NCBI RefSeq assembly: GCF_009730915.1
Contig: NC_052491.1
Coordinates: 1,784,908 to 1,848,907 of the forward strand
From: Dioscorea cayenensis subsp. rotundata
Lineage: Eukaryota > Streptophyta > Magnoliopsida > Dioscoreales > Dioscoreaceae
Length of the DNA: 64,000 nt
Reading direction: 5' to 3'
Program-made: the position numbers and the translations under genes
Shown: in pieces, positions 48,262 to 59,586 of the stretch
Position numbering within the stretch: the stretch's first letter is position 1
Layout of the letters: each line of letters begins with the position of its first letter
The notes under the pieces: model-generated
Told to the model about the DNA's origin: nothing
Databases searched by the model: none
Seen by the model: the letters and a program-made list of their open reading frames with translations, nothing else

Positions 48262-49060
48262 TGATTCATATGAATAATTAGTATTTTTTTAATTAATAGT
48301 TACACAATTATAGTTTATGATTTTTCTTTTGCAATCAGGAACAATTATCTCAAAAAGTAATTTGATGTTTAATTGATGTGGCAGCAAAGCACCATAGCCC
48401 ATAGATTTCTCATTAACTTATTAACTTCCCCTCATTCTGATCTCACGCCTCACTGATTCTTATAAACAAGGAGGTCAAAACTCATATATATGATTTTTTA
48501 TTTAATAGTCACAGATTTGTTTCTTTTCTTTTCCAATCAAGAACTATAATCACAAGAGTACTTTGTTGCGTTATATATACATGTGGCAGCTAAGCATCAT
48601 ATATAGCCAATAATAGACGTCTTAATATCTTATTTACTTCATTCTGATGAACCAAGTAGCTAGCAAGCCCACTGATATAATTAACCTCTCATGCATCACT
48701 GATACTTATGAACAGGAAGAGATCAAAACTTATATAAACTTTATAATATTCTTTTAATAGTCACACTTGTTTAATTTTTTCTCCCTCTATCAGAAACAAT
48801 AATCTCAAGAGTCCAAATTGATGCTTAATTGATGTGACTTTTCACCTTATTAATTATCTTGATCACTTTGATCCATCAATTAGTACTCTAATTAACTTAT
48901 AATGCAGCACAGATTCTTATGAACAAGAAGATCAAGAATTATGTAAACTTCTTAATAGTCACACTTTGTTTTTTTCCTATGATCAGGAACAAATAATTTC
49001 ACTTGTACTTTTGTGCTTAATTAATGTGGCAACAAATTAAAGCACCATGGCCAAGCATAT
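48195..49060. repeat. Degenerate tandem repeat, about 200-250-bp unit, four copies
   Basis: Four successive blocks share the same order of landmarks: a cactgat-tcttatgaa word; an aaaact-atat-aa word with ttaatagtcaca; tt-tctt-caatcaggaacaa-aatctca near 48335, 48535, 48788 and 48982; and tgatgtggca-caaagcaccat. Copies have diverged by small indels. No coding potential. A TA run sits in the first copy (about 48231-48258). Confidence 0.7.
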
Positions 49061-51078
49061 TCTCAACTTATTAATTATGAACTTTAATTTGGTAATAATT
49101 TGAAGTTTAATTTGCTGATGAGAAAAATAAGACAGATTAATTAATGATATATGATCATCACCTCCTTGGATGATATATATTTTATGCCACTGGCACAAAG
49201 TTCATGTCGATATATATATTATTAATTTTGTATGAATTGAACTTCTGTGGTGGTTGATGACTCCAGAAAACTAACCAACCACTTGTTTAATAATGCTCCC
49301 AGATGTTGATGAGTTGTGTGACTTCTGACTTTCAATGCAGAAAAATAGAAAAGAATTGAATAGAATAGTGTGATGAATGACCTCAGCTTTAAATTAATTA
49401 ATAATGTTTGAAGCTGTTAATTTCTAGGTTTATTGTTTAGTTTTACTATAATTTATTGATCAACAAATTGCAATATTTGGGTTTCACTAAAATGGATCAC
49501 TTAATTTTCTTAACTGAGTCTTGTGGAATCTATGTTGTTTGGGCTAGTCTAAATTCCCAAATTTCACATTTTTATTTTGTTTAATTCATTCTCTTAAAAA
49601 CATTTACAATAAAATTAATTGGTTCGAAAAGCAATATAACACCCAAAATTAAAACAGCTAGTACATTACTCTTATGTATTCTTTGTTTGATTTGCATCAT
49701 AGTTTAATTTGCGTTAATTAATGCTAAAATTAAAAAATTTAATACAAGCAAGAAGAATAGAGTTATTTATGTTAATTGTGTTTTTTTAAGTAGTTTCTTA
49801 ATTTATACATCTTAATGAATTAAGCATTTACATGCAAATCACATTCAGTAGCCACCCTTGGGAAAATTATTTAATTTCTTAACTTCATATTTAATTCTTT
49901 GACTAGCAAACTTTTTTATAGCCTCATTTTCCTTGAGAAAATTGAATGCTATGATCGGTTGTAGTACTTAATTAGAGAAAAAAATTTTAATTAGTACAAA
50001 CATATATATATGAAAGTCTAAATGAAGAAGAGGAAGCAAACCAATCCAACCTCTAGAATATATTTGAATAATTAATAAATGGTTAGGTCGATCTTCTATG
50101 TTCACATTGGTAGATGATCAAAATGAAATTTACTAATTTAAACAAAAATATTATAAAAAGAATAGTGCTAATGTTTTCAACATAAAAAAAAAAAATTCCA
50201 AAAAATTCAATTCTAAGTTACCAAAGAAAAATTTTAATAAGTTGATTATACTATTTCTAGATGGATATACATCTCTTCATACAATTAAATTAATAGCCAC
50301 ATGTCACATATAAACTAATGGCCAGCTACCAAACTAGTGGGATTTGAGCTAACACATACATGAACCTTATTTTATATAGCAAATTAATTATAGTAATAAT
50401 AATTGATATACTTCAATTATATATTCAGCAATTTCAAATGTGATATAATGCTTTTGATAATTGATAATTATTTCTAGATAGAGACAATTCAATCCTCAAA
50501 CAACACAATTAGACAAAACAAATAATGTCCATGGCTTATTCTGAAAATTCCAATAATACTATAAATTATTAACTTTGCATTCATCACCTCCACATTATTC
50601 TTCCATTTTTTTTACACAATTGTTCAATACATAGCAATATTATTTGGAGTTTTCACACAATAAAAATAAAAATAGAGAAAATATAAATTACTTTCTCATT
50701 TTTATTTTTGTTTTGGTATTTTCATTTTTATTTACATAGAATAAATTATGGATGTTGAGTTATTCTGTAATATTGTATAGTTTTTTTTTAAATATTGTAT
50801 ATTTTTAAAAATGAACAAACTATGAATAGGATTTGAAACACTCCACCTTTGAGTTATTAAAGGAATGAAATACCTTTTATCTTATTAATTGTAGGGGTGG
50901 TAATAATCATATAATTTAGCACGCTTTAATATTTCTACATTTGTTCTTGGTAATTATATATATTTTTTTATTTTTCATGTAATTTTTTTATTTTTTGCTT
51001 TTAATAAAGCATTGATTTGTTCACTGTTATATATGTATATATATTTTAAAGTAAATTAGGGCAAGAAATGTATACATC

Positions 51079-51121
<43 letters not shown>

Positions 51122-51411
51122 CGATTAATTAAGTTATAATCACAAGAATTGTAGAATTACTGAGAGTAGGTTAGAAATGTCAATGGCAACACAAAGGAAG
51201 AAGGATGGAAGTTAAGAAAACCCTAATATCACATGGTACATTGATAAGATTGGAAGGTCAAACAAGAACAGCTGCCCATTGATAAGATCCACTCAATGCA
51301 AAGGTGGCTGGCCACCTTCATATAGAAAAGACTATGTCGGCTCCACACATTGAATCATTAAAACTTTTAATCTTAATATTAATCCACTTTTAAGCCTATA
51401 ACTGCATCAGC
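49061..51411. other. Gene-free AT-rich spacer
   Basis: No gene or bounded element was recognised in 2.3 kb. A TA microsatellite lies at about 51085-51119. Confidence 0.45.
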
Positions 51412-51542
51412 TTTGACCAGATTAACAAGTTCAGCCACTGTTTCACGTTTGTAGAAAGTCAACCAAACTAAAAAAATAGAGAAAAAGTCAACTCTCAATA
51501 GGAGAAAAAACACCTCTACCATCTCAACACCGACGCGTTGAC
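51412..51542 (+). promoter_or_regulatory. W-box cluster upstream of the PUB gene
   Basis: Four TTGAC cores lie within 131 bp: TTTGACC at 51412-51418; AAAGTCAACC at 51455-51464 and AAAGTCAACT at 51484-51493 (both inverted TTGACTTT); and TTGAC at 51538-51542. A TATA region (tatatatatata) follows at 51564-51575, 110-120 bp before the start codon. W-boxes bind WRKY factors, and PUB22/23/24 are elicitor-induced in Arabidopsis, so this spacing is plausible. Binding is inferred. Confidence 0.55.
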
Positions 51543-51684
51543 ATTACTTTATTATGTTCTTTTTATATATATATGGAATTCATCTTGTAAAACTCATTAC
51601 AACAAAACAAACTGCTTTCATCTTCATCTTTTCAAGAGCATCATCATCATCATCATCATCTTCTTCTTGTTCATTTGGTTTTCA

Positions 51685-52878
51685 ATGGAGATTGAGGTTC
51701 CATCGTACTTTCTTTGTCCAATAACTCTGCAGTTGATGAGAGATCCAGTGACTTTGGCAACTGGAATAACTTATGACAGAGAAAGCATTGAGAGATGGAT
51801 GTTCACCGAGAAGCACTGGACTTGTCCGGTGACCAAACAGGAGTTGCCGGAGAATGAGCTCATCACACCCAACCACACACTCAGGAGATTGATTCAAGCA
51901 TGGTGTACAGTCAACGCTTCTGCCGGCGTTGAGCGGTTTCCGACCCCTCGACCACCGGTGAACAAGTCAGAGATCTTGCAGATAATTGGAGAAGCTCAGA
52001 AACCTCAGGCTTTAATGGAATGTCTCCGGAGATTGAGAATGATCGTCTTGGATAGCGAAAGGAATCGGCGGTGTGTCGAGGAGTCTGGTGCAGTAGAGTT
52101 CTTGGCATCCATTGTAGATGATTTCAGAGAAAAGGAAGAAGAAGAAGAGGGAGCTTGTGATGAAGCACTTTATATTCTTCATTGCATTCATGTCAGTGAG
52201 CAAGGTCTTATAAAGCTCATATCAAATAATGGAGGTTTCATTGAATCACTGGGAGTGGTTATGAGTAGAACAACAAACTACCAAACAAGAGTTCATGCAG
52301 TACTAATTCTCAAGTCTTTGGTTGAAGTTATAGCTCCTGTGAGATTGATGGCAGTGCAAGAAGAGGTGTTGAGAGAGGTGGTGAAGGTGTTGAGTGATCA
52401 AGTTTCATGCCAGGCAACAAAGGCAGCATTGAAGGTAATTGCTGAGGTTTGTCCATGGGGGAGGAACAGAATCAAGGCTGTCAAAGCTGGGGCTGTGCCA
52501 GTTTTGATTGAGTTGTTACTGGAGGAGCCTGAGAAGAGGGAATGTGAGATGATCTTGGTTGTACTGGAATTGTTGTGTTGCTGTGCAGAAGGGAGAGCAG
52601 AGGTGGTGGGGCATGCGGCCGGGATTGCCGTTGTCTCGAAAAAGGTTTTGAGAGTTTCACATTCTGCGACCAATCGGGCGGTGAGGGTATTGTATTTAAT
52701 AGCCAAGTATGCAGCAGCACCGGCAGTCCTTCAGGAGATGTTGCAGGTTGGAGCTGTGTCTAAACTTTGTTCGGTACTGCAAGTTGATTGTGGGATGAAG
52801 ACCAAGGAGAAGGCATTGGAGATACTCAAAGTTCATTATAGGGTTTGGAAGAACTCCCCTTGTGTTACTTATCCCTGA
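51685..52878 (+). CDS. U-box/ARM E3 ubiquitin ligase, PUB22/23/24-like
   Basis: Intronless, 397 residues. The U-box spans about residues 5-78 (F-L-C-P-I-T-L-Q-L-M-R-D-P-V-T, T-Y-D-R-E-S-I-E-R-W, C-P-V-T-K-Q-E-L, N-H-T-L-R-R-L-I-Q-A-W-C). The rest is helical and Leu/Val-rich ARM-like repeats, for example V-L-I-E-L-L-L-E-E and V-L-Y-L-I-A-K-Y. Length and layout match the PUB22/PUB23/PUB24 (CMPG-like) group, cytosolic E3 ligases that dampen immune and drought responses. The start at 51685 was chosen because the U-box begins four residues later. An in-frame ATG at 51538 would add 49 residues of simple, Ile-rich leader containing the TATA region and an (ATC)n tract. Confidence 0.93.
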   Translation: MEIEVPSYFLCPITLQLMRDPVTLATGITYDRESIERWMFTEKHWTCPVTKQELPENELITPNHTLRRLIQAWCTVNASAGVERFPTPRPPVNKSEILQIIGEAQKPQALMECLRRLRMIVLDSERNRRCVEESGAVEFLASIVDDFREKEEEEEGACDEALYILHCIHVSEQGLIKLISNNGGFIESLGVVMSRTTNYQTRVHAVLILKSLVEVIAPVRLMAVQEEVLREVVKVLSDQVSCQATKAALKVIAEVCPWGRNRIKAVKAGAVPVLIELLLEEPEKRECEMILVVLELLCCCAEGRAEVVGHAAGIAVVSKKVLRVSHSATNRAVRVLYLIAKYAAAPAVLQEMLQVGAVSKLCSVLQVDCGMKTKEKALEILKVHYRVWKNSPCVTYP

Positions 52879-53356
52879 TTTCCATGAGTTTCAATCTTGT
52901 AGATTATCACTGATTTTGTGGGCATCAAACAATGCCCAGAATAGCAAATACTTTATAGAAAAGAAAAAAAAAACATTACTGATTCTTGTACATCTTCTTC
53001 TTCACTGAATTTCAAAACCTGATTGCAAATTAGTTGAATGTCAAATTCCTGAAGATAAATGCATCAAAGACCACGAAGCTAAAAGTAAACAAAAGAATTA
53101 AGTAACAAAAGCAAGCTATGTTAAAGGCAAACCATATATACTGACTAGGATTGTTTTTGATTGTTGATAAGAGTGAAGAATCAACAAGTCATAGACCACG
53201 GCAACTTTTGAAAAATCAAATTAAAGGTTGTTCTCTGGAGTCTAAAGACACAACCATGAAGGGCTTAAGCAAGGATTGACAAATGAATATACAATCTACC
53301 AAGGGATGTACTTCATAAACTGACTAACATTTTCTAGGAGCAATAAATAAAAAGAT
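52879..53356. other. Spacer between convergent PUB and MUSTANG genes
   Basis: Presumed 3' UTRs of both genes. Nothing else seen. Confidence 0.4.
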
Positions 53357-55593
53357 TTAAGCAGGTGATTTGCACGTCTGCTTGTTATGCCCAAAGGATT
53401 TGCACCTGCCACAGCGGTTTGATCTCTTGATCGATACCCGGGGAGTTGCAGGCTTTACTTTTGGTCGGCCAACCATTCGCCTTGTTCGAGGAGGGCATGA
53501 AACTGGACTGTGAACAGGATCACCGCATCCTGGCCAACCAGCATCAGGTATAGGGTTTATTGACAAGGCGTAAGTCGAGCGGAAGTATTCCGTTAAGAAG
53601 TATTTCGAACAGAAATCATACACACAACCATCAGTGCGCTCAATTACTGCAAGGGCGTGCATGCATGGTAAGCCAAAAACCTGCCATCTTCGGCATGTGC
53701 ATTCCCAGGTTTCAATATTAACGACATTGATAGAATCATCCTGCACCTCGAAGACACTGCCTGATGTACATACCACATTGAGAGCCTGTGCTTTGACCAT
53801 CTCTTCTTCCATTCTACGATTTACTGATGGTGTAAGTGCCTCGGTCCAAGTGTTCGAAGACTCCCGTCGTGAGTACATCATCTCCATCATCTTACACCTA
53901 ATTACATCAACAATCTGCACCAGAGATGGCTCATATCGCATTGAAATCCAGTTATTAAATGTATCTGCAGCATTGGAGTAGTAATGACCGAACCGGTGAC
54001 CCTTGAAGTATGCATTTGACCAGATCTCTGGTTTGCTAGCCAAAACCCATTCAGAAAGTTCTTGGGATTCAGCCTTTATGCTTGTGACGCATTCATTAAA
54101 CTCCTCCACCTTACAAGCAAATACACATCGCTCAAACGTATGAACCAGAACATCTTTCACCTCTTGTGTCCATGACTCATCCAACTCTGCCTTGAAGTTC
54201 TCAATGAGCTGATGCACACAGTATCCATGATAGCTATCCTCAAATACTTGAGCCACTGCCTCTTCCAAGCCATTTTGTTTGTTCGAAACGAAGGTTATGG
54301 TCCGAGACATAGAAAAAGCTGATTTGAGTTGAACCAAAAACCAAAGCCAATTGTCATTCGTCTCGGCCTCAGCAACAGAAAATGAAACTGGGAAAATATT
54401 ATTTTCTCCATCAACTGCAGTTGCAACCAACAACTTCCACTGTTTGTTTGCTTTAAGCGGTATCGCATCAAGAAAAATTAGTGGGCGGCAGCCATGCTCA
54501 AATCCACCAAGGGAGGCATGAAATGCAACGAAAACGTGAAATCTCATATCACCTGTTGTTTGTAACACAGCCACACTGCCAGGATTTGTCTCCATTATCC
54601 GGTTGCAAAACCAATTCAACTGATCACATGCTTCTTTGTGTGAATTGTTAAGCTCTTTCTCGGCAATGGATCTCCCCCGCCATGCTTGTGCATAATTCAA
54701 GTTGAGCCCATATTCTCGTTGGAGATCATTCAAGATTTCCCTTGGCTTATAATCTGGGCTATCACGCAATTTGTCCTTTATAATATTAGCAACCCATTGC
54801 TGTGATGCTAAACGATGGCCTTCTTTGCTAATCACCCTACCGCATGTATGGGTGTCATTCATTTTCTTTATTGTAAACTCCTTCTTAGCTGACCTGGATG
54901 CCTGTATCCGCCATGAACAGCCCTCAACAGAACATTCAGCAATTACAGAAGCTGCATCATTTTTAATGAATTTAAATGAAAAATTATTTGTCGCGCCATA
55001 CTTCTGAAGTGCATCACGGAAGGGCTTCGGGCCATCAAACACCTGCCCCACACCAGTGATTAGGCCTTCTTGACCAGTGGTGCTCAACCTTAGCCGCTTG
55101 GCACCCCTTCGGGGAGCTACCACAGCAGTGTTGCCATCAGTGGAAGTGCCCGAGTCAGCTGGAGTGCTCCTTATTATTGTCCTGCCAAACATGTTTCACA
55201 TAAAAATGGTGCACCCATTAAAACTAGAATGCTAAAGACAAATGAGCACAACGAACAAAAGCCTTTAGACAACTACCTGTTCCTGTTCTTCTTCAGAACA
55301 TAAACATCTGTGGTCGCTGAATCAGCATTAAAGTCTACCATACGCTTTAAATCATTGTCATTGGATACAGTAATCAAAGTCTTCTTATTGTTTGGAAGGA
55401 AGTATTTTATGGTAAAACCATCCGTGCTGCTGTCGAACATACTTGATAACTCTGATTTAAATTCACTGAATTTCATTTCACGGTTAATTTCCATTGCTTT
55501 TGCATCTCCACCATCATACGACATAGACCCATCACTATTAGTAACAAATTCACCACCAAACTGGCAGATAGTTACTATTCGCCCCCCTGCCAT
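53357..55593 (-). CDS. MUG: MUSTANG-type domesticated MULE transposase with PB1 domain
   Basis: Two coding exons, 55593-55277 and 55181-53357. The 95-bp intron is GT-AG and the joined frame encodes 713 residues. Residues 1-105 form a PB1-like domain (I-V-T-I-C-Q-F-G-G-E-F start, N-D-N-D-L-K-R-M-V-D-F end). A MuDR N-terminal domain follows (about 147-218, ending T-H-T-C). The MULE transposase core (about 310-520) has I-F-L-D-A-I-P-L-K (D344) and T-A-V-D-G-E-N-N-I-F-P. A SWIM zinc finger C-T-C-x9-C-M-H lies at 600-614 and a CCHC knuckle C-G-R-C...H...C at 696-709. No terminal repeats or target duplication flank the gene. Fusion of PB1 to a MULE transposase marks the MUGB branch of the MUSTANG family, host genes with roles in growth and reproduction in Arabidopsis. 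The position of the usual second catalytic Asp (F-I-S-D-R) reads F-V-S-N-K, arguing against transposase activity. Confidence 0.9.
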
Positions 55594-56700
55594 ACTTGGA
55601 TGCTAATCCTATATGACAGCAACCAGTGGAGATGCCATGTTAAGGACAAAAAAATACATAAAAAAACATTGCAATCAACTTTACCATTAAATACATCTAG
55701 AGAAAAACGGGCATCTGCATTCAAAATCACTTCAAAAGAAAATATATTCAAAGCACGTGCACAGAGTTATGTAGAAAAAAAAACCAACCATCTGCATTCA
55801 AAATCACCTCAAAACACATTACATGCAAAGCACATGCACAGAATGACGGTGATGTTTTATCAGCATACAGAGGAGCAAATCAGTACATAAAAGTCTTTGC
55901 TTCAATATAATGCTCATACACAAACGCTATGCTAAGTTCTGAACAAAACTTTGACCATTCCTCATCAAGTTTATTTCTCAAATCCATATAATCATCATAT
56001 ATTGCAATAAAAACAGGCAAAAGTGTTTGTACATGTTCAAATTCAAATTCAACTGACATTACAAACCAATATTTACTACCTCATATAAATCATATTCCTA
56101 TTTGACCTCAAACTGATCTGAGACACAATGGCAAATCCACTAAACCTACAACAAGCACCAAAAAGGGAATTCAGCAACTCTACTCTCACTGTCAAAGCAA
56201 TGCCTTGTAAAATAAGATCACACAGAACTACAAATATCAAATTTTCGTGTCTAATGCTAACATATACGTCTAATGCCAACACACTGGTGCAAATATGAAA
56301 AACAATACTAAATATGGTCGCACAATTAAATTTATTCTATTAATCGAATAAATATGACAGAGTTCTTCAACAAATCAAAACGCAAACCATACTCCACACA
56401 CACATTTAATTGTTCATCACTAACAATGCTGCAATCCGTTCAATTCCTACGATAAATAATCATGAAAGATTCCGCAGCAAAGATGAAATTTTTATGCAAC
56501 AACAAATCGACAGGATTGATATTCAAAAAAAAAAAAAGGATCAAAACGAAGAAGAAGAAGAGATTGAGAGAGATAGAGATTAAAGACATAAACCTCGAAG
56601 CGATCGAAGCTCGCATCCACACACAGCGCCGTGGGAGATCGATCGATGGGAAATCGAAACCCTAGCGCCCTTTCTCTCCGTGGACTTTTCCAAAGAGGGA
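55594..56700 (-). other. 5' leader and probable leader intron of the MUSTANG gene
   Basis: On the minus strand a GC-richer stretch at about 56700-56594 contains a gctagggttt word typical of plant leaders. It ends at a donor cttcgag/gtttatg (56594/56593). An acceptor gtcatatag lies 16 bp before the start codon (exon resumes near 55608). Together they define a likely non-coding first exon and an intron of about 985 bp. Small frames within are not considered genes. Confidence 0.5.
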
Positions 56701-57560
56701 GGGATCTTTTCGGAATTTTAAGACTTAAGTGAAGATCGGTTCGCACGAACCGGTCTGTGTTGAACCGGATCGGACCGAATTCCCTTTGACTTTACTCATA
56801 AGCCCCTATTTTATATTTTCATTGAAGACTCTTGTTCCTTTTATTTTAGAGCTTATCCATATATTCTTAGACTTCATCTTCAATAAAATAAAAAAAAAAA
56901 TTATTTTTATTTTCATCTATATCGCCATACACTATTAAAATGTTTTATAAATTATATGAGAACTAATTTTTATAATAATAAACAAAATTTTAAAATTTTA
57001 AACTATGCTGATAGTGTTAATTTTTTATTTAGATATAATAAATATATCTAATTTAAATTTTTTTAGACATATATGAAAAATATTAAGTTAATGATGAGTA
57101 GAGTTTTTTAAAGATATATATATATATGAACATATTTTTTTATTGTATTTTAATAATATATATGCCATATATATAATTTTTAAAATATACATGAGAGATG
57201 TATACATAATTAAGTAATTTTGATTAAAAGATCTTAATCTTATGTGGAATGTCATCAAATCTCAACTATTACAGGAAAGATTTAAATCGGTTTTAGTGAT
57301 GAAGAAATTAAATTTAGAAATTTATATCACATCAATCAAAAAAAAAAATCTTATCATGAAGTGACATTTAATAAAACAGATAAGAAGTACTTTGGAGGTT
57401 TTTGTGGTGCTTGATGATTTAGAAGAAAAAAGGACTAAAAAAGAAGAAGAAAAAGAAGAGTTTGCGTCCAAAATGAGGAATTCTTTGGAGAAAATTTTGT
57501 CACAGACACAATAGAAATCACAACAATTTTCTTTTCTTTTTTAAAACAGAAATGCCTCCT
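56701..57560. other. AT-rich spacer, no gene
   Basis: Probable promoter side of the MUSTANG gene, then AT-rich DNA up to the gap. Nothing else recognised. Confidence 0.4.
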
Positions 57561-58560
57561 NNNNNNNNNNNNNNNNNNNNNNNNNNNNNNNNNNNNNNNN
57601 NNNNNNNNNNNNNNNNNNNNNNNNNNNNNNNNNNNNNNNNNNNNNNNNNNNNNNNNNNNNNNNNNNNNNNNNNNNNNNNNNNNNNNNNNNNNNNNNNNNN
57701 NNNNNNNNNNNNNNNNNNNNNNNNNNNNNNNNNNNNNNNNNNNNNNNNNNNNNNNNNNNNNNNNNNNNNNNNNNNNNNNNNNNNNNNNNNNNNNNNNNNN
57801 NNNNNNNNNNNNNNNNNNNNNNNNNNNNNNNNNNNNNNNNNNNNNNNNNNNNNNNNNNNNNNNNNNNNNNNNNNNNNNNNNNNNNNNNNNNNNNNNNNNN
57901 NNNNNNNNNNNNNNNNNNNNNNNNNNNNNNNNNNNNNNNNNNNNNNNNNNNNNNNNNNNNNNNNNNNNNNNNNNNNNNNNNNNNNNNNNNNNNNNNNNNN
58001 NNNNNNNNNNNNNNNNNNNNNNNNNNNNNNNNNNNNNNNNNNNNNNNNNNNNNNNNNNNNNNNNNNNNNNNNNNNNNNNNNNNNNNNNNNNNNNNNNNNN
58101 NNNNNNNNNNNNNNNNNNNNNNNNNNNNNNNNNNNNNNNNNNNNNNNNNNNNNNNNNNNNNNNNNNNNNNNNNNNNNNNNNNNNNNNNNNNNNNNNNNNN
58201 NNNNNNNNNNNNNNNNNNNNNNNNNNNNNNNNNNNNNNNNNNNNNNNNNNNNNNNNNNNNNNNNNNNNNNNNNNNNNNNNNNNNNNNNNNNNNNNNNNNN
58301 NNNNNNNNNNNNNNNNNNNNNNNNNNNNNNNNNNNNNNNNNNNNNNNNNNNNNNNNNNNNNNNNNNNNNNNNNNNNNNNNNNNNNNNNNNNNNNNNNNNN
58401 NNNNNNNNNNNNNNNNNNNNNNNNNNNNNNNNNNNNNNNNNNNNNNNNNNNNNNNNNNNNNNNNNNNNNNNNNNNNNNNNNNNNNNNNNNNNNNNNNNNN
58501 NNNNNNNNNNNNNNNNNNNNNNNNNNNNNNNNNNNNNNNNNNNNNNNNNNNNNNNNNNNN
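57561..58560. other. Assembly gap (1000 N)
   Basis: Exactly 1000 undetermined bases, a scaffold gap of nominal length. Anything inferred across it is unsafe. Confidence 0.99.
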
Positions 58561-59586
58561 CTGCTGAGGTAGAGATTTTGAGACCGAATGTATTCTGAAC
58601 TTATGGCAACATGGTGGCCCTGAGATGCTAAACCATCTGCTTGGTAGTTTGGAATAGTACAGGTTGAATGCTACAACAAAGTGTATTACCTCTGGTTGCA
58701 TAAAATTCATTTCTCTCTTACCAGTGCCACTCTTCATGAGTCTAGTATTACTATTTAAAATAGGGTTCTTTCTTATTATCACCACATTCTGGCACACCTC
58801 TCTTAATAAACCCCATGGTGGTCAATCCTTACTGTTTAATACCTTGTTGTGAGGCTTCATACCTAGAATGTACCGGAACCGAGGTTAGTACTTTCCGCAC
58901 AGAGCTGAATCAAAAACCAGTACCAGTTCAATAGGCTGATGCTGTTAACATAATAAATTTAGATACAGAAGGTGTGATGTTTTATGTTTTGAGTAGTGTC
59001 ACTCAGGGTTCGATTGCCTGCTAAAATAGTGAGCTCTTGTATAATAACATTGGGGTTAACTCGATTCTTCTGAAAGCTCTTTTTTTTAAGGATTATTAGG
59101 GACTGTTGGTATTTTTTCATTTCTGCGTTTTATGATTTAATAAATTTTTTTTTTTTTTTAGTTGACAGCTTTACCACTTACAAAGGACTTCTCTTAAGTA
59201 CCGCTACTTTACCTTGAGTTTCGCGATCTTGAGAATCGTGCATAAGTATAACTTCTATATTTCCCTTCAATTTTTACCTCTTTTCTGAAGGGTTGAATTA
59301 ATCTCTTACTCTGCAAGTTACCATTGCAACAGTTGTAATGTGTTTCAAATGATGTGGTGACTCTTCTTTTTCTTTAGTATGATTGAAAAAAAGAAGAGTT
59401 ATGTTAGTAATAAAGGAATTGTTGTTGAAATTGAATTACACTTGTGGTGAACTTTGGGTTGTATTAAGTATGGTCATTTCTGTCTCATTCTTCATGAGGC
59501 TGCACAAATGCTTTCAACAAAAATTGGCGTGCTTCTTAACTCGTGCCTGTCTCCTTTAACTGCTCTCTTCTTTTCTTTCTTTTAAG
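58561..59586. other. Region before the Raf-like pseudogene
   Basis: No exon could be assigned. The first part (58561-58650) has protein-like short frames on the plus strand. It could belong to earlier exons of the EDR1-like pseudogene, but this was not shown. The rest is AT-rich. Confidence 0.3.

Noticed and set aside
51538-51684. In-frame upstream ATG that would lengthen the PUB protein by 49 residues
   Set aside because: The added part is low-complexity, Ile-rich, overlaps a TATA region and an (ATC)n tract, and the U-box starts right after the internal Met at 51685.
54771-55606. Plus-strand frames across the MUSTANG gene
   Set aside because: Antisense shadows of the PB1 and MULE domains.
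57541-58797. Long open frames of 348 and 418 codons across this region
   Set aside because: They run through 1000 undetermined bases. The non-N parts show no family feature.
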